Shown here piece after piece: positions 1-8,054 of a DNA stretch of 64,000 nt. The stretch spans positions 26,239 to 90,238 of the forward strand of contig DVNW01000016.1 of assembly GCA_018714105.1 (NCBI GenBank), given 5' to 3'. How positions within the stretch are numbered: position 1 is the first letter of the stretch; every line of letters starts with the position of its first letter. The translations under genes were made by a program, and so were the position numbers. The DNA is from Candidatus Faecicola pullistercoris. Its GTDB lineage: Bacteria > Bacillota > Clostridia > Christensenellales > CAG-917. The notes under the pieces were generated by a model. The model saw only the letters and a list, made by a program, of their open reading frames with translations, searched no databases and had not been told where the DNA came from.

Positions 1-1
1 A

Positions 2-730
2 ATAAGAAAGGAAACAGGAATAGTTTTTCAGACTTCGGTTCTCGACAAAGAGCTTACCGTACTTCAGAATCTGCAAATCAGGACGGCTTTTTACGGCATA
101 GACAAAAAGACCAAAGCGCGGAATATAGAAGATATAATAAAACTGTTGGAGCTGGAGCCCATTCTGAAACGTCCCGTCAAAAACCTCAGCGGAGGACAGA
201 TGAGAAGAGTGGATATCGCCCGCGCCATGGTTCACAGGCCCAAACTTCTTATTCTCGACGAGCCTACCACCGGGCTGGACCCCAAAACCAGGCAGACGGT
301 GTGGGCGCTTATAGATAAAATACGCGAGGAAACGGGAATGACCGTTTTCCTTACCACGCACTATCTCGAAGAAGCCGAACTCGCTACCGATATCGTTATT
401 ATGGATAAGGGAACCATTATCGCCCGAGGCACGCCTAACGAGCTTAAAAACGCCTATTCATACGACGCTCTCGTAAGCTATATGCCGGTGAACGAGGACT
501 TTGAAAGCAAACTGGCGGAGGACAACCGTGTTTTTTCCTACGACGCGGAGAAGGGCGCTTACCGCATTAAAATAGAAAACACGGCAGCCGCAAAAAAAAT
601 AATGGAAAACTGTCCGCAGTATACCGCGGATATAGAAATTTTAAAGGGCAAGATGGACGACGTTTTCCTTAACGTCACGGGAAGAAACATTGCGGTTGCG
701 GAGGAAGAAAATGGCAAAGACTCAGATTAA
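2..730 (+). CDS. ABC-2 type exporter ATP-binding subunit (5' end outside window)
   Basis: Cytoplasmic ATPase that powers an ABC-2 type drug, lipid or polysaccharide exporter. The frame is open to the left edge, so the start and Walker A motif lie outside the window. Visible are the Q-loop (GIVFQTSVLDKELTV) in the first 25 codons, the signature LSGGQMRRVD, Walker B LLILDEPTTGLD and the switch histidine in LTTHYLEEAE. The C-terminal ~85 residues form the accessory domain common in DrrA-like ATPases. A TTG at 146 is only an internal codon. The 3' end overlaps the permease gene by 20 bp, so the two subunits are coupled. The substrate cannot be told from sequence. Confidence 0.93.
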   Translation: MRKETGIVFQTSVLDKELTVLQNLQIRTAFYGIDKKTKARNIEDIIKLLELEPILKRPVKNLSGGQMRRVDIARAMVHRPKLLILDEPTTGLDPKTRQTVWALIDKIREETGMTVFLTTHYLEEAELATDIVIMDKGTIIARGTPNELKNAYSYDALVSYMPVNEDFESKLAEDNRVFSYDAEKGAYRIKIENTAAAKKIMENCPQYTADIEILKGKMDDVFLNVTGRNIAVAEEENGKDSD

Positions 731-1724
731 TTATGCCGAGCAGCTGGGCAGTCTTATAAAACGCCATCTGCTTGTGTTTATAAACAACCGAATGCGCGTG
801 TTTTACACTATGATGGTGCCTTTTATCATCTTTGTGGTATACATTCTCTTTCTGCGCGATTTGGAACTGATGACGGTTGGCCCCGTACTTACCGAATACG
901 GCCTTTCGGCTGACGACGCAAAGCTGATGTCTTACGTGCATACGCTTATCGACTCCTGGATGCTCAGCGGCATTATAGCTATGTCTACGATTACGGTTTC
1001 ATTGCAGATAAACAACATCACGGTAAGCGATAAGGAAAACGGCATCAACCGCGATTTCGCGTCGTCGCCCGTTTCTTCGACCATGCTGATATTAAGCTAT
1101 TTTCTGTCGAATTTCGTAATAACTTTCGCGGTTTGCTTCATATTTCTGCTGGCGTGCTTTATCTTCCTTGCCTGCATGGGCGAGCTGATAATTACTTTTA
1201 CTTCGCTTATGGCGGTATGCGGCGTGCTTATTTTTATCACCGTCAATTCCGTATTGTTTACGGTTTTCATATGTTCGTTTATATCCAGAGACTCGACCAT
1301 GGCGAGCATAATCACCATATTCTCGACGGCGATAGGCTTTCTGATAGGCGCGTACATGCCCTTGTTCATGATGCCCAAGGCAGTTCAGTATTTATGCGGA
1401 TTCGTGCCGGGCACATACTGTTGCGCATTGTTCAGATTTGCCTTCATGTCGGACGGAATAGCCGAAATGACGGAATATCTGTCGGGCGTGATTCCCGAAG
1501 GCGCGTCGGGCATAATGGCCGAGCTTACGGGCAATTTCGGGTATAACCTCAACTTTTTCGGGATTGTGGTAACTCCGCCTTATCAGGCTTTGGTAATAGC
1601 GGTATTCACTTTAATCTTTATAGTGCTTAACGTCGTGTTCGGCAAAAAGCTGACGGCGGTTATAGGCGGTATGACCAAAAAAATATTCGCAAAAAAGAAA
1701 AATAAGGGCTCTCGCGCCGAATAA
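711..1724 (+). CDS. ABC-2 type exporter permease
   Basis: Integral membrane partner of the ATPase just upstream. The 337-aa product has a hydrophobic segment near residues 31-52, an extracellular stretch, then about five more membrane segments, the ABC2_membrane layout. The ATG at 711 is chosen over an upstream TTG at 690 because GGAGG lies at 701-705 with good spacing, and the start then overlaps the ATPase end. The basic lysine-rich C-terminus faces the cytoplasm. A terminator hairpin follows 25 bp downstream, so this is the last gene of its operon. Specificity is unknown. Confidence 0.9.
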   Translation: MAKTQINYAEQLGSLIKRHLLVFINNRMRVFYTMMVPFIIFVVYILFLRDLELMTVGPVLTEYGLSADDAKLMSYVHTLIDSWMLSGIIAMSTITVSLQINNITVSDKENGINRDFASSPVSSTMLILSYFLSNFVITFAVCFIFLLACFIFLACMGELIITFTSLMAVCGVLIFITVNSVLFTVFICSFISRDSTMASIITIFSTAIGFLIGAYMPLFMMPKAVQYLCGFVPGTYCCALFRFAFMSDGIAEMTEYLSGVIPEGASGIMAELTGNFGYNLNFFGIVVTPPYQALVIAVFTLIFIVLNVVFGKKLTAVIGGMTKKIFAKKKNKGSRAE

Positions 1725-1748
1725 AACTGCGGGTTGCTAACGGCAAAC

Positions 1749-1774
1749 AAAAAAAGGGCAGACGCCCTTTTTTT
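1749..1774. terminator. Bidirectional intrinsic terminator
   Basis: Perfect inverted repeat: seven A, GGGC, a 4-nt loop (AGAC), GCCC, seven T. It lies between the convergent ABC permease and CNNM genes and can end transcription from both sides. Confidence 0.9.
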
Positions 1775-1784
1775 AACTGCGTTT

Positions 1785-2789
1785 TCAAGCCTTTGCGAAA
1801 ACTTCCTTGTCGTACTTGTCGTCTATGTCGCCCAACAGTTCTTCGAGTATGTCTTCCATGGTAATTATGCCTTTCAGGACGTCGCCTTCCTTGACAAGCG
1901 CCATGTGCTGCTTGCTTTTCTGAAAGGATTTGAAAAGATGGGAGATTTTACAGTCGGGAGAGGTTACGAAAGGCTGTTTGAGTATATCGGCTATGTTGCC
2001 GCCTCCGTCTATCATAAGTTCGTAAAAATCGGCGCGGTACATAATTCCCTTAACGTCGTTTCTGCCGTTTCCGTAAACGGGTATGCGCGAGAAGTTGGAA
2101 GATTTGTAAACCTCTTTGATGGCTTCGTGCGGCGAGGATATGTCTATCATGGTGACCGAATCCAGGGGAGTCATTACGGCCGAGACAAGCAGTTCGTCGT
2201 AAGTTATCGCGCTTTGTATGATGTCGTGTTCGATGTCGTTGAGCACGCCTTCGTTTTTAATGTCGGTAACTATTATTTTGAATTCCTCTTCGGTTATGTT
2301 GGGTTGCTTTTTGTCGAGCCTGAAAATCTTGTTAAGCAGCTTTTTCCACAAGTCGAAAAGGAAATTGAGCGGAGCGAACAGTATCATAAAAAAGTACAGG
2401 GGACGCGCCGCGAACGATGCAAATTCCTCGGGCCGTTCTTTCGCCAGGCTTTTAGGCGATATTTCGCCGAATATCAATACCAGCACCGTCATAACCACTG
2501 TAGAAAGAGTTATGCCGAGATCGTCAAAGTAAAACGTAAACACCAAAGTCGCAAGCGACGCCGCCGCGATGTTCACGATATTGTTGCCTATCAACAGGGT
2601 AGAAAGAAGCCTGTTATAGTCCTTGCTGAGTTTAAGAGCCAGGGCGGCGGACTTTTTCTTTTCCGCCAGTTTTTTCATTCGGGCCTGAGAAAATCCCGTA
2701 AACGATGTTTCGGTTGCGGAAAAATATGCCGAAAACAACAACAGCAGTGCCAGCAGGCCTATAAGGCCTATCGCAGAGCCTTGAGTCAT
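1785..2789 (-). CDS. CNNM/CorC-like (hemolysin family) membrane protein
   Basis: 334-aa membrane protein of the DUF21-CBS family, whose members are linked to magnesium or divalent cation efflux or homeostasis. The N-terminal ~140 residues hold four hydrophobic segments (DUF21), followed by a paired CBS domain at roughly 185-315 (VSAVMTPLDSVTMID; ILEELLGDIDD). It ends soon after the CBS pair, so the C-terminal CorC_HlyC domain found in ~430-aa relatives is missing. That is a natural short form rather than an obvious truncation, since a terminator follows. The start has an overlapping GGAGGT site and sits inside the stop of a 40-codon ORF upstream, implying translational coupling. Confidence 0.88.
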   Translation of the reverse strand: MTQGSAIGLIGLLALLLLFSAYFSATETSFTGFSQARMKKLAEKKKSAALALKLSKDYNRLLSTLLIGNNIVNIAAASLATLVFTFYFDDLGITLSTVVMTVLVLIFGEISPKSLAKERPEEFASFAARPLYFFMILFAPLNFLFDLWKKLLNKIFRLDKKQPNITEEEFKIIVTDIKNEGVLNDIEHDIIQSAITYDELLVSAVMTPLDSVTMIDISSPHEAIKEVYKSSNFSRIPVYGNGRNDVKGIMYRADFYELMIDGGGNIADILKQPFVTSPDCKISHLFKSFQKSKQHMALVKEGDVLKGIITMEDILEELLGDIDDKYDKEVFAKA

Positions 2790-2908
2790 ATTGTACCTCC
2801 GGTTAATTTAATAAAATAAAAGCACAAGCCCATAGGATTTGTTACCGGCTTATGCTTGTTATGCGTTTTTAAAATACTTTGGGCGGCAGGTTGGCCGTCG
2901 TCGTCCAT
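2786..2908 (-). CDS. Small 40-aa ORF coupled to the CNNM gene
   Basis: Unrecognised short ORF. It begins MDDDGQPAAQSILK, has an AAGGAG site 8-9 bp before its ATG, and sits just downstream of a consensus promoter. Its TGA overlaps the ATG of the CNNM gene (ATGA), the classic arrangement for translational coupling. The ORF also contains an imperfect inverted repeat (arms near 2821-2831 and 2851-2861, one mismatch) that could form a hairpin in the mRNA. It may be a regulatory leader or a real small basic protein. I infer function only from layout and know no homologue. Confidence 0.5.
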   Translation of the reverse strand: MDDDGQPAAQSILKTHNKHKPVTNPMGLCFYFIKLTGGTI

Positions 2909-2937
2909 TAAAACGTACTCCTTATAATACTGTTAAC

Positions 2938-2966
2938 AGTGTATCACATTTTTATACGCTTGTCAA
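2938..2966 (-). promoter_or_regulatory. Sigma-A promoter for small ORF-CNNM operon
   Basis: On the - strand, TTGACA (2961-2966), a 17-nt spacer and TACACT (2938-2943). It overlaps the last codons of the collagen-like pseudogene and leaves a leader of about 25 nt before the small ORF. Confidence 0.65.
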
Positions 2967-3508
2967 ACGTCGCCAAGATAACCTATTCTGAAATAAGGCT
3001 CGGAAATTTTCGCTCCACGGTTTTTGGAGTTAAGCCGGATTATTGTTCCGGGAGTCTTGTTGTGAAAAACAAAGGTTTTGGTTGCGTAAACGTCGTCCGA
3101 CGAAGCCATGTTCCACTGAGAGCATGCCATAGCGTTTCCGTTTGCCGAAGCGTAAAGCCCGTGATTCTAAGGCGAATTGGTTTTGCAGTCGTCCGTTGAG
3201 CAGGGGTTGACCGTTGCCTGATAGTCTATCTGATATACGCCTTTGTTATTGAGTACGAACTCATCGGGTTTTGATGCATTTCGGGAAGCCGAACCGTGGG
3301 CGAGTAAATTGTCGTAAAAGGAAAGGGCTCCGCTTTGGGCGGAAGGTTGAGCGCTGAAATTCGTTGCCAGCGTTTCGCTTGCCTGCGTACTGCCCGTGGC
3401 TCCCGTAGCTCCCGTGCTGCCTGCGGGCCCAGCAGGGCCGGGCAGCTATACGTATTTGATTCTGGGATTGCGACGCTCAGGTCGATTGTTATAACAGCAT
3501 ATGTTCAT
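2963..3508 (-). pseudogene. Collagen-like surface protein with two in-frame TAG codons
   Basis: The frame starts at ATG 3508 with AAGGAG 6 bp upstream and runs 181 codons to a TGA at 2963-2965. Codon 21 (3446-3448) and codon 114 (3167-3169) are TAG. The first 20 residues (MNICCYNNRPERRNPRIKYV) resemble N-termini of clostridial collagen-like spore or surface proteins. After the first TAG comes a short Gly-X-Y run (PGPAGPAGSTGATGATG), then a globular segment ending GYLGDV. Both stops are one C-to-T change away from CAG (Gln). No frameshift is present. TAG is an ordinary stop for other genes here, so a recently broken gene is the simplest reading. Readthrough cannot be excluded. Confidence 0.8.
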
Positions 3509-3540
3509 ATCTGACTCCTTATACCTTAAATTTCTGATAT

Positions 3541-3569
3541 ATTATATTAAAAATTCCGTTAAAGTGTAA
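3541..3569 (-). promoter_or_regulatory. Putative promoter of collagen-like gene
   Basis: On the - strand, TTACAC (3564-3569), a 17-nt spacer and a perfect TATAAT (3541-3546), about 30 nt ahead of the collagen-like ATG. It shares the divergent intergenic region with the glycosyltransferase gene. Confidence 0.5.
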
Positions 3570-3610
3570 CGGACGTGTTTTCCGCCGTATAAAATAAATC
3601 GGAGGTGCTT

Positions 3611-4693
3611 ATGAAAACCATAAGCGTTTGCATGATTGTAAAAGACGAGGAACATTGCATTGAAAGGATACTCCGACAGGCAAAAAAGTTTGCCGACGAG
3701 ATAATAATCGTCGATACTTACAGTGAGGATAAAACGCCTGAAATAGCACTTAAATATACAAATAGAGTATATAAAACCGAGTTTCAGGATTTTTCTCAGG
3801 CAAGAAACTACTCGCTGTCATTGGCCGAAAGCGATTACGTAATGTGGCTTGACGCCGACGACGTGCTGCCTGACGAAAGCGTGGAAAAACTTATCGCGCT
3901 TAAAAACAGTCTCGGCGCGCAGGACATGATAATGCTGCCTTACGAAACGGCGTTCGACGAAGACGGCAATCCTACTTTCAGATATTTCAGGGAAAGGATT
4001 TTCCGCAATCGCGCGGGATATGTATTCGAAGGCGCCGTTCACGAGGCGGTTGCGCCAAGGGGCGAGATAGAATATCTGGATATTCCTATAAGGCATCAGA
4101 AAGAAGCGGTTAGAAATCCCTTCCGCAATCTGGGTATTTATCAGAAACTTATTGCGGACGGTGCGGAACTTTGTCCGAGAGAGAAATTTTATTACGCATG
4201 CGAACTTTATTATAACCGTATGTACGACGAGGCTCTTGCCGTCTTCAACGTCTTTCTCAAAGGCGGCGGAATGACCGCAAACGTCGTTCAGGCGCTGTTG
4301 AATTCTTCGGATATTTATATAATGAAGGGTATGTTCGAAGAAGGATTTGCCGCGGCGGCAAAAGCGCTTTATTACGTTATGCCCACGCCCGCAGTATGTT
4401 GTCAGCTCGGGTATTGCCTTCAGAAAGCGGGCAAGTACGGTCTGAGCACTTATTATTACGGAATGGCGCTTACGGTTAAGGAAACAGACCCTCTGGCATT
4501 TCGCAACACGGATTTCGACGCTTACGTGCCCTATATAGAAATGGGCCTTAACAGCTATTACGACGGCGACGTAGACAAGGCGATAGAGTATACCCTCAAA
4601 GCAAAAGAGATAAGGCCGAATTCGGCCCTTGCCGAGTCCAATCTCGCGTACTATTTCGAGGAAAAAGCCAAAACGGAAAAAATTGAAGGTTAA
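3611..4693 (+). CDS. Family 2 glycosyltransferase with TPR-like C-terminus
   Basis: 360-aa cytoplasmic glycosyltransferase that would transfer a sugar from a nucleotide donor to a surface or protein acceptor. The GT-A fold starts at once (ISVCMIVKDEEHCIERIL), with the DxD-type metal and nucleotide motif WLDADD at residues 79-84 and FSQARNYSL before it, as in WaaE/SunS-like enzymes. The C-terminal half (about 180-355) is helical and TPR-like (repeated YY, ALAVFN, AIEYTLKAKEIRPNSALAESNLAYY). The ATG at 3611 follows GGAGG at 3601-3605. An in-frame GTG at 3605 overlaps that site and is rejected. It stands alone, and its acceptor is unknown. Confidence 0.87.
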   Translation: MKTISVCMIVKDEEHCIERILRQAKKFADEIIIVDTYSEDKTPEIALKYTNRVYKTEFQDFSQARNYSLSLAESDYVMWLDADDVLPDESVEKLIALKNSLGAQDMIMLPYETAFDEDGNPTFRYFRERIFRNRAGYVFEGAVHEAVAPRGEIEYLDIPIRHQKEAVRNPFRNLGIYQKLIADGAELCPREKFYYACELYYNRMYDEALAVFNVFLKGGGMTANVVQALLNSSDIYIMKGMFEEGFAAAAKALYYVMPTPAVCCQLGYCLQKAGKYGLSTYYYGMALTVKETDPLAFRNTDFDAYVPYIEMGLNSYYDGDVDKAIEYTLKAKEIRPNSALAESNLAYYFEEKAKTEKIEG

Positions 4694-4818
4694 TCCGCAA
4701 AGGCCCGTCGGCAGGTCTTACCGCGATAAAAACTCTGTTTGCCTTCGCGCAGTACGCCGCGGGTGCGCCAAAGCGGTTAAATTACAATATAAATTAATAT
4801 TAAATTGTATTTATATAA

Positions 4819-4848
4819 TTGACACGATCCCTTTGTACTGTTTAAAAT
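4819..4848 (+). promoter_or_regulatory. Promoter of the carbohydrate operon
   Basis: TTGACA (4819-4824), an 18-nt spacer and TAAAAT (4843-4848), about 30 nt before the first gene of the operon at 4879. The surrounding 4780-4850 is A/T rich. Confidence 0.65.
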
Positions 4849-4878
4849 AAAATAAGTACATTGCAGGAGCGGGGGAAA

Positions 4879-5877
4879 ATGCAGGGCTTGTTTATCGCGC
4901 TTGTCTGTGTTTTGATTGTCGCGGTTATTCTGATTCCGGTATATTTGACTTACGTTGTTTTGTGTTTCATCGCGCGAAGGAAACCCGTTAAACTGTTTGA
5001 AAAACTTGCGGGAGGCGTTCACGGGGCGATAGCCGAAAAGGTGGACGACCCCGATAAGTACGTACTGACCGACCGCGAAGTAAAGGATAAAGCGGCCGCG
5101 CTTAAAGCCAAAGGGCCGGAACGTATGGAAATGACGGGTAAAGGCGGGCTTACTCTGGTCGCTTATATGTACAGGGCCGACGTGAAAACGGATAAACTCG
5201 CTTTATTGTGTCACGGGTGCAGAAGCAACGGTCTTGAAGAATTTGCTTTTATTTCGGATTATTATCACGCAAGAAATTACGATATTCTGATGGTGGATCA
5301 CCGCGCATGCGGGGAAAGTCAGGGGAAATACATGACTTTCGGCCTTATTGAAAGCGAGGATTCTCTTATGTGGCTTCAAAGGGCTCTGAAAGAGAATTCT
5401 TATAAAAAAGCGGTTATTCACGGCGTTTCCATGGGCGCGGCCACCGTGCTTATGATGTCGGGCAAGCCTTTGCCGCCTCAGACGCAGTGCATTATCGCCG
5501 AAAGCAGTTATACGTCGGCATGGGATCAATACCGCTATATCTTAAAAGACGTCATGCATTTGCCGGTATTTCCCTTGCTTCACGCGCTTAACGCCATGTC
5601 TAAAGCGGTGGCTTTCGATTTTAAAAAAGCAAACCCTCTCGAAGCGGTACGGAAGGCGCAAGTTCCCGTACTGTTCTTCCACGGCGGCGCGGACACCTTC
5701 GTACCGGAATTTATGAGCCGGGAGCTGTACGAAGCCTGTTCGGCCGATATCAAGGAATACCACGAAATAAACGACAGCATACACGCGAGGTGCTACGTCA
5801 CCGATACCGCGGAATGTGAACGTATTATGGATAAATTTATTGAAAGGGCGGAAATTGCCGGTTATGGAAGCTGTTAA
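4879..5877 (+). CDS. Membrane-anchored alpha/beta hydrolase
   Basis: 332-aa serine hydrolase (esterase or peptidase-like) with an N-terminal membrane anchor at about residues 4-30. The fold is marked by an oxyanion HG motif (LLCHGCRSNG), the nucleophile elbow GVSMG (Ser184), the acid in FHGGADTFVP (Asp272) and the histidine in HARCY (His302), so the triad is complete. The ATG at 4879 follows GGGGGAAA and is preferred over an in-frame TTG at 4861. First gene of a tightly packed operon: its end overlaps the symporter start by 14 bp. In this setting it may remove acyl groups from imported glycosides, but this is inference. Confidence 0.87.
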   Translation: MQGLFIALVCVLIVAVILIPVYLTYVVLCFIARRKPVKLFEKLAGGVHGAIAEKVDDPDKYVLTDREVKDKAAALKAKGPERMEMTGKGGLTLVAYMYRADVKTDKLALLCHGCRSNGLEEFAFISDYYHARNYDILMVDHRACGESQGKYMTFGLIESEDSLMWLQRALKENSYKKAVIHGVSMGAATVLMMSGKPLPPQTQCIIAESSYTSAWDQYRYILKDVMHLPVFPLLHALNAMSKAVAFDFKKANPLEAVRKAQVPVLFFHGGADTFVPEFMSRELYEACSADIKEYHEINDSIHARCYVTDTAECERIMDKFIERAEIAGYGSC

Positions 5878-7324
5878 ATCAACACCTGAAAAAGAACGGA
5901 GTTACGTAGGTTCAAAGGAAATATTGTACTACGGCGTGGCCAACGCGGGCCAGGTTTTCGGATACAATATGATTACCGCGTATATCTCCATTTTCTTCAC
6001 TATCGTTTTCGGTATCAATCCCGCGATAGTATCGCTGATGTTTTTCATAGTAGGTATATGGGATACTGTCAACGATCCGCTTATGGGCAGTATAATAGAC
6101 AAAACCCGTACCCGTTTCGGAAAACTCAGGCCTTATCTTCTTTTCGTGCCCGTGCCTTTGGGTATAGCGATTATAATGCTGTTCTCGGGACCATATCTTC
6201 TGCACGGCGCTCAGGAATGGATGAAGGTCGTCTATATGATAGTTACATACGTCGTATGGGAATTTTTCTATACAATAGGCGACGTGCCTTTCTGGGGCAT
6301 GTCGGCCGCCATTTCGCCCAACCCCGCAGACAGGCGCAGAGCGATTCAGTCGGCGCGAATAATCTCTTCAGTGGTAGGCGGCTTGTCGACGTTGGCGCTT
6401 TCCGTTCTTATGGACCTCAGCAAAAACAATATAATAGGCTTGTCGCTTCAGAGCGTCTATATGATTATGGGTATCATAGCGGGCGTGGGAGGTATGGCGC
6501 TGTTCAGCCTGGCGGGCCTCAAAACGAGGGAGAGGGTTGTTCAGTCGGTAAAAGAGCCCAAGCTTTCGGACAGCTTCAAATACCTGTTTTCCAACAAACC
6601 GCTGCTTCTTATAATCGTATCCAACCTCCTGGGCACCATATCGAGCGTGGCAAACGTTTTCGGCGGATATTATTATCTGACCGTTCTCGGTTTTTCCAGT
6701 CTTTCTCTGGCGGCGGGCATACCGGGACTCATAAGCGGTTTTCTGATTTATGCCTTTATACCCAAAATTCAGAAATATCTCAACAACAGGCAGATAGTTA
6801 TTCTCAACCGTATCGTAAGAGCGGGTATAATAACGGGTTCGTTCTTCATAGGCCTTAATTATTACGACAAGGCGGCGGTAATAGTTCCGCTTATGGCGGC
6901 ACAAAGCTTCTTCGTGGCCGCGCTGGATTCCGTTAATATGGTAGTTCCCACGCAGATGATTGGCGAAACCGTGGATTATATGGAATGGAAAACGGGCGTC
7001 CGCAACGAGGGTATGGCTTTCTCGGTGCTGACTTTCGTGGGTAAATTCACGGGCAGTATGTCTACGGCGATAGCTACCGCGCTTATGCCTTTGCTGGGCT
7101 TTGTCGTTCAGGACGACGTAATTATCAAACAGGAACACACCGATTTCTGGCTTTGGGCGTTCTTTACCATTATTCCCGCGGTAACGGGATTATTGCAGAT
7201 CATACCTTACTTCTTCTACGACCTTGTAGGCGACAAACTCAAAAATATCGAAAAAGAGCTCAGGGCCAGCCGCGAGGCGACCGAAGAGGAAGTTACCGAA
7301 GGCGTTGTTTTAAAGGAGGCGTAA
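5864..7324 (+). CDS. GPH-family sugar:cation symporter
   Basis: 486-aa, 12-helix transporter of the glycoside-pentoside-hexuronide family (MFS superfamily, MelB/XynP-like). Typical marks are the N-terminal YGVANAGQVFGYN, the NDPLMGSIIDKTRTRFGKLRPY loop after helix 2 (MelB motif region), and VVPTQMIGETVDYMEWKTGVRNEGM in the second half. The ATG at 5864 lies inside the end of the hydrolase gene, which suggests coupled translation, as its own ribosome site is weak. It brings an unphosphorylated glycoside into the cell for the downstream kinase and GH4 enzyme. The exact sugar cannot be read from sequence. Confidence 0.92.
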   Translation: MEAVKSTPEKERSYVGSKEILYYGVANAGQVFGYNMITAYISIFFTIVFGINPAIVSLMFFIVGIWDTVNDPLMGSIIDKTRTRFGKLRPYLLFVPVPLGIAIIMLFSGPYLLHGAQEWMKVVYMIVTYVVWEFFYTIGDVPFWGMSAAISPNPADRRRAIQSARIISSVVGGLSTLALSVLMDLSKNNIIGLSLQSVYMIMGIIAGVGGMALFSLAGLKTRERVVQSVKEPKLSDSFKYLFSNKPLLLIIVSNLLGTISSVANVFGGYYYLTVLGFSSLSLAAGIPGLISGFLIYAFIPKIQKYLNNRQIVILNRIVRAGIITGSFFIGLNYYDKAAVIVPLMAAQSFFVAALDSVNMVVPTQMIGETVDYMEWKTGVRNEGMAFSVLTFVGKFTGSMSTAIATALMPLLGFVVQDDVIIKQEHTDFWLWAFFTIIPAVTGLLQIIPYFFYDLVGDKLKNIEKELRASREATEEEVTEGVVLKEA

Positions 7325-7328
7325 AACT

Positions 7329-8054
7329 ATGGACAGATGTCCCAAATGCGGTTATAAATTAAAAATCACCGATTTAAAACCCGAATGCCCGGGGTGCGGC
7401 GTCAACCTTATGTATTACGATATGCAGTTAAGGCTGGAAAACGACGCAATCAAGGCGGCTGAAGAGAACGCCGTAATGCAGGCGTTTGCGAGAAAAATCG
7501 TCAAAAGCGTTATCGGCAGCGTTACCGTTATTCTTAGGCTTGTCATGGCAGTTCTCACCGTAATTTCTCTGCTCGTTCCGTTTGCCAAAACCGTTACGGC
7601 GGGCGCAGGCATGGAAGCGGGCAAAAGCGTTGGGCTGATCAACATAATAGTCGCTATTATAAAAGGTAACGCGTTTTCTGACGGCTTCACCGTTGTAACG
7701 GTGCTTTTCCTCGTTGTTTTCGTGCTATGCCTCGCGTCCCTTCTGATATCGCCGTTCCTGTTTTCCAAAAAGGCGCTCGTCGGGCAGACGGCCGTATATC
7801 TTTTGCAGGTAGTTGTTCTGAGTATATGCGCGGCTTCTCTTCCCGAATGGCTCGAACTCAGCGGCACCGTCGCCGTTATGTACGTTATGTTCACGGTTTG
7901 TCAAGCAGTTACCGCAATTGCCGTGTTTGACGTCAGAAGCGTTATTGCGAACGAGGATATCGAAACTCCTTCCGCCGAAGAAATTTTAAGCGAGAGCAAA
8001 GAGGCCCAAAATGCGGCCGACGCCGCGAAAGAAGTTTCGGGGAAAAATGACTGA
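7329..8054 (+). CDS. Zinc-ribbon membrane protein of unknown function
   Basis: 241-aa protein with an N-terminal zinc ribbon (CPKCG at residues 4-8 and CPGCG at about 22-26), a charged helical linker to about residue 58, then four membrane segments (about 60-85, 97-140 in two parts, 150-175, 185-205) and an acidic tail. The ATG at 7329 follows GGAGG at the symporter end with 4 bp between genes, and the stop overlaps the next gene by 8 bp. Position argues for a role linked to sugar uptake or membrane organisation, but I recognise no characterised family. Confidence 0.75.
   Translation: MDRCPKCGYKLKITDLKPECPGCGVNLMYYDMQLRLENDAIKAAEENAVMQAFARKIVKSVIGSVTVILRLVMAVLTVISLLVPFAKTVTAGAGMEAGKSVGLINIIVAIIKGNAFSDGFTVVTVLFLVVFVLCLASLLISPFLFSKKALVGQTAVYLLQVVVLSICAASLPEWLELSGTVAVMYVMFTVCQAVTAIAVFDVRSVIANEDIETPSAEEILSESKEAQNAADAAKEVSGKND

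Noticed and set aside
1734-2819. 361-codon + strand ORF over the CNNM gene
   Set aside because: Antisense shadow of a gene with clear DUF21 and CBS motifs. It starts in the terminator region without a ribosome site.
2939-3199. 86-codon + strand ORF
   Set aside because: Lies opposite the collagen-like frame, has no ribosome site and its product has no recognisable pattern.
2963-3508. Genome-wide reassignment of TAG
   Set aside because: purF, purL, the Mrp-like gene, the HMA gene and others end in TAG at normal family lengths, so TAG is a stop in this genome.
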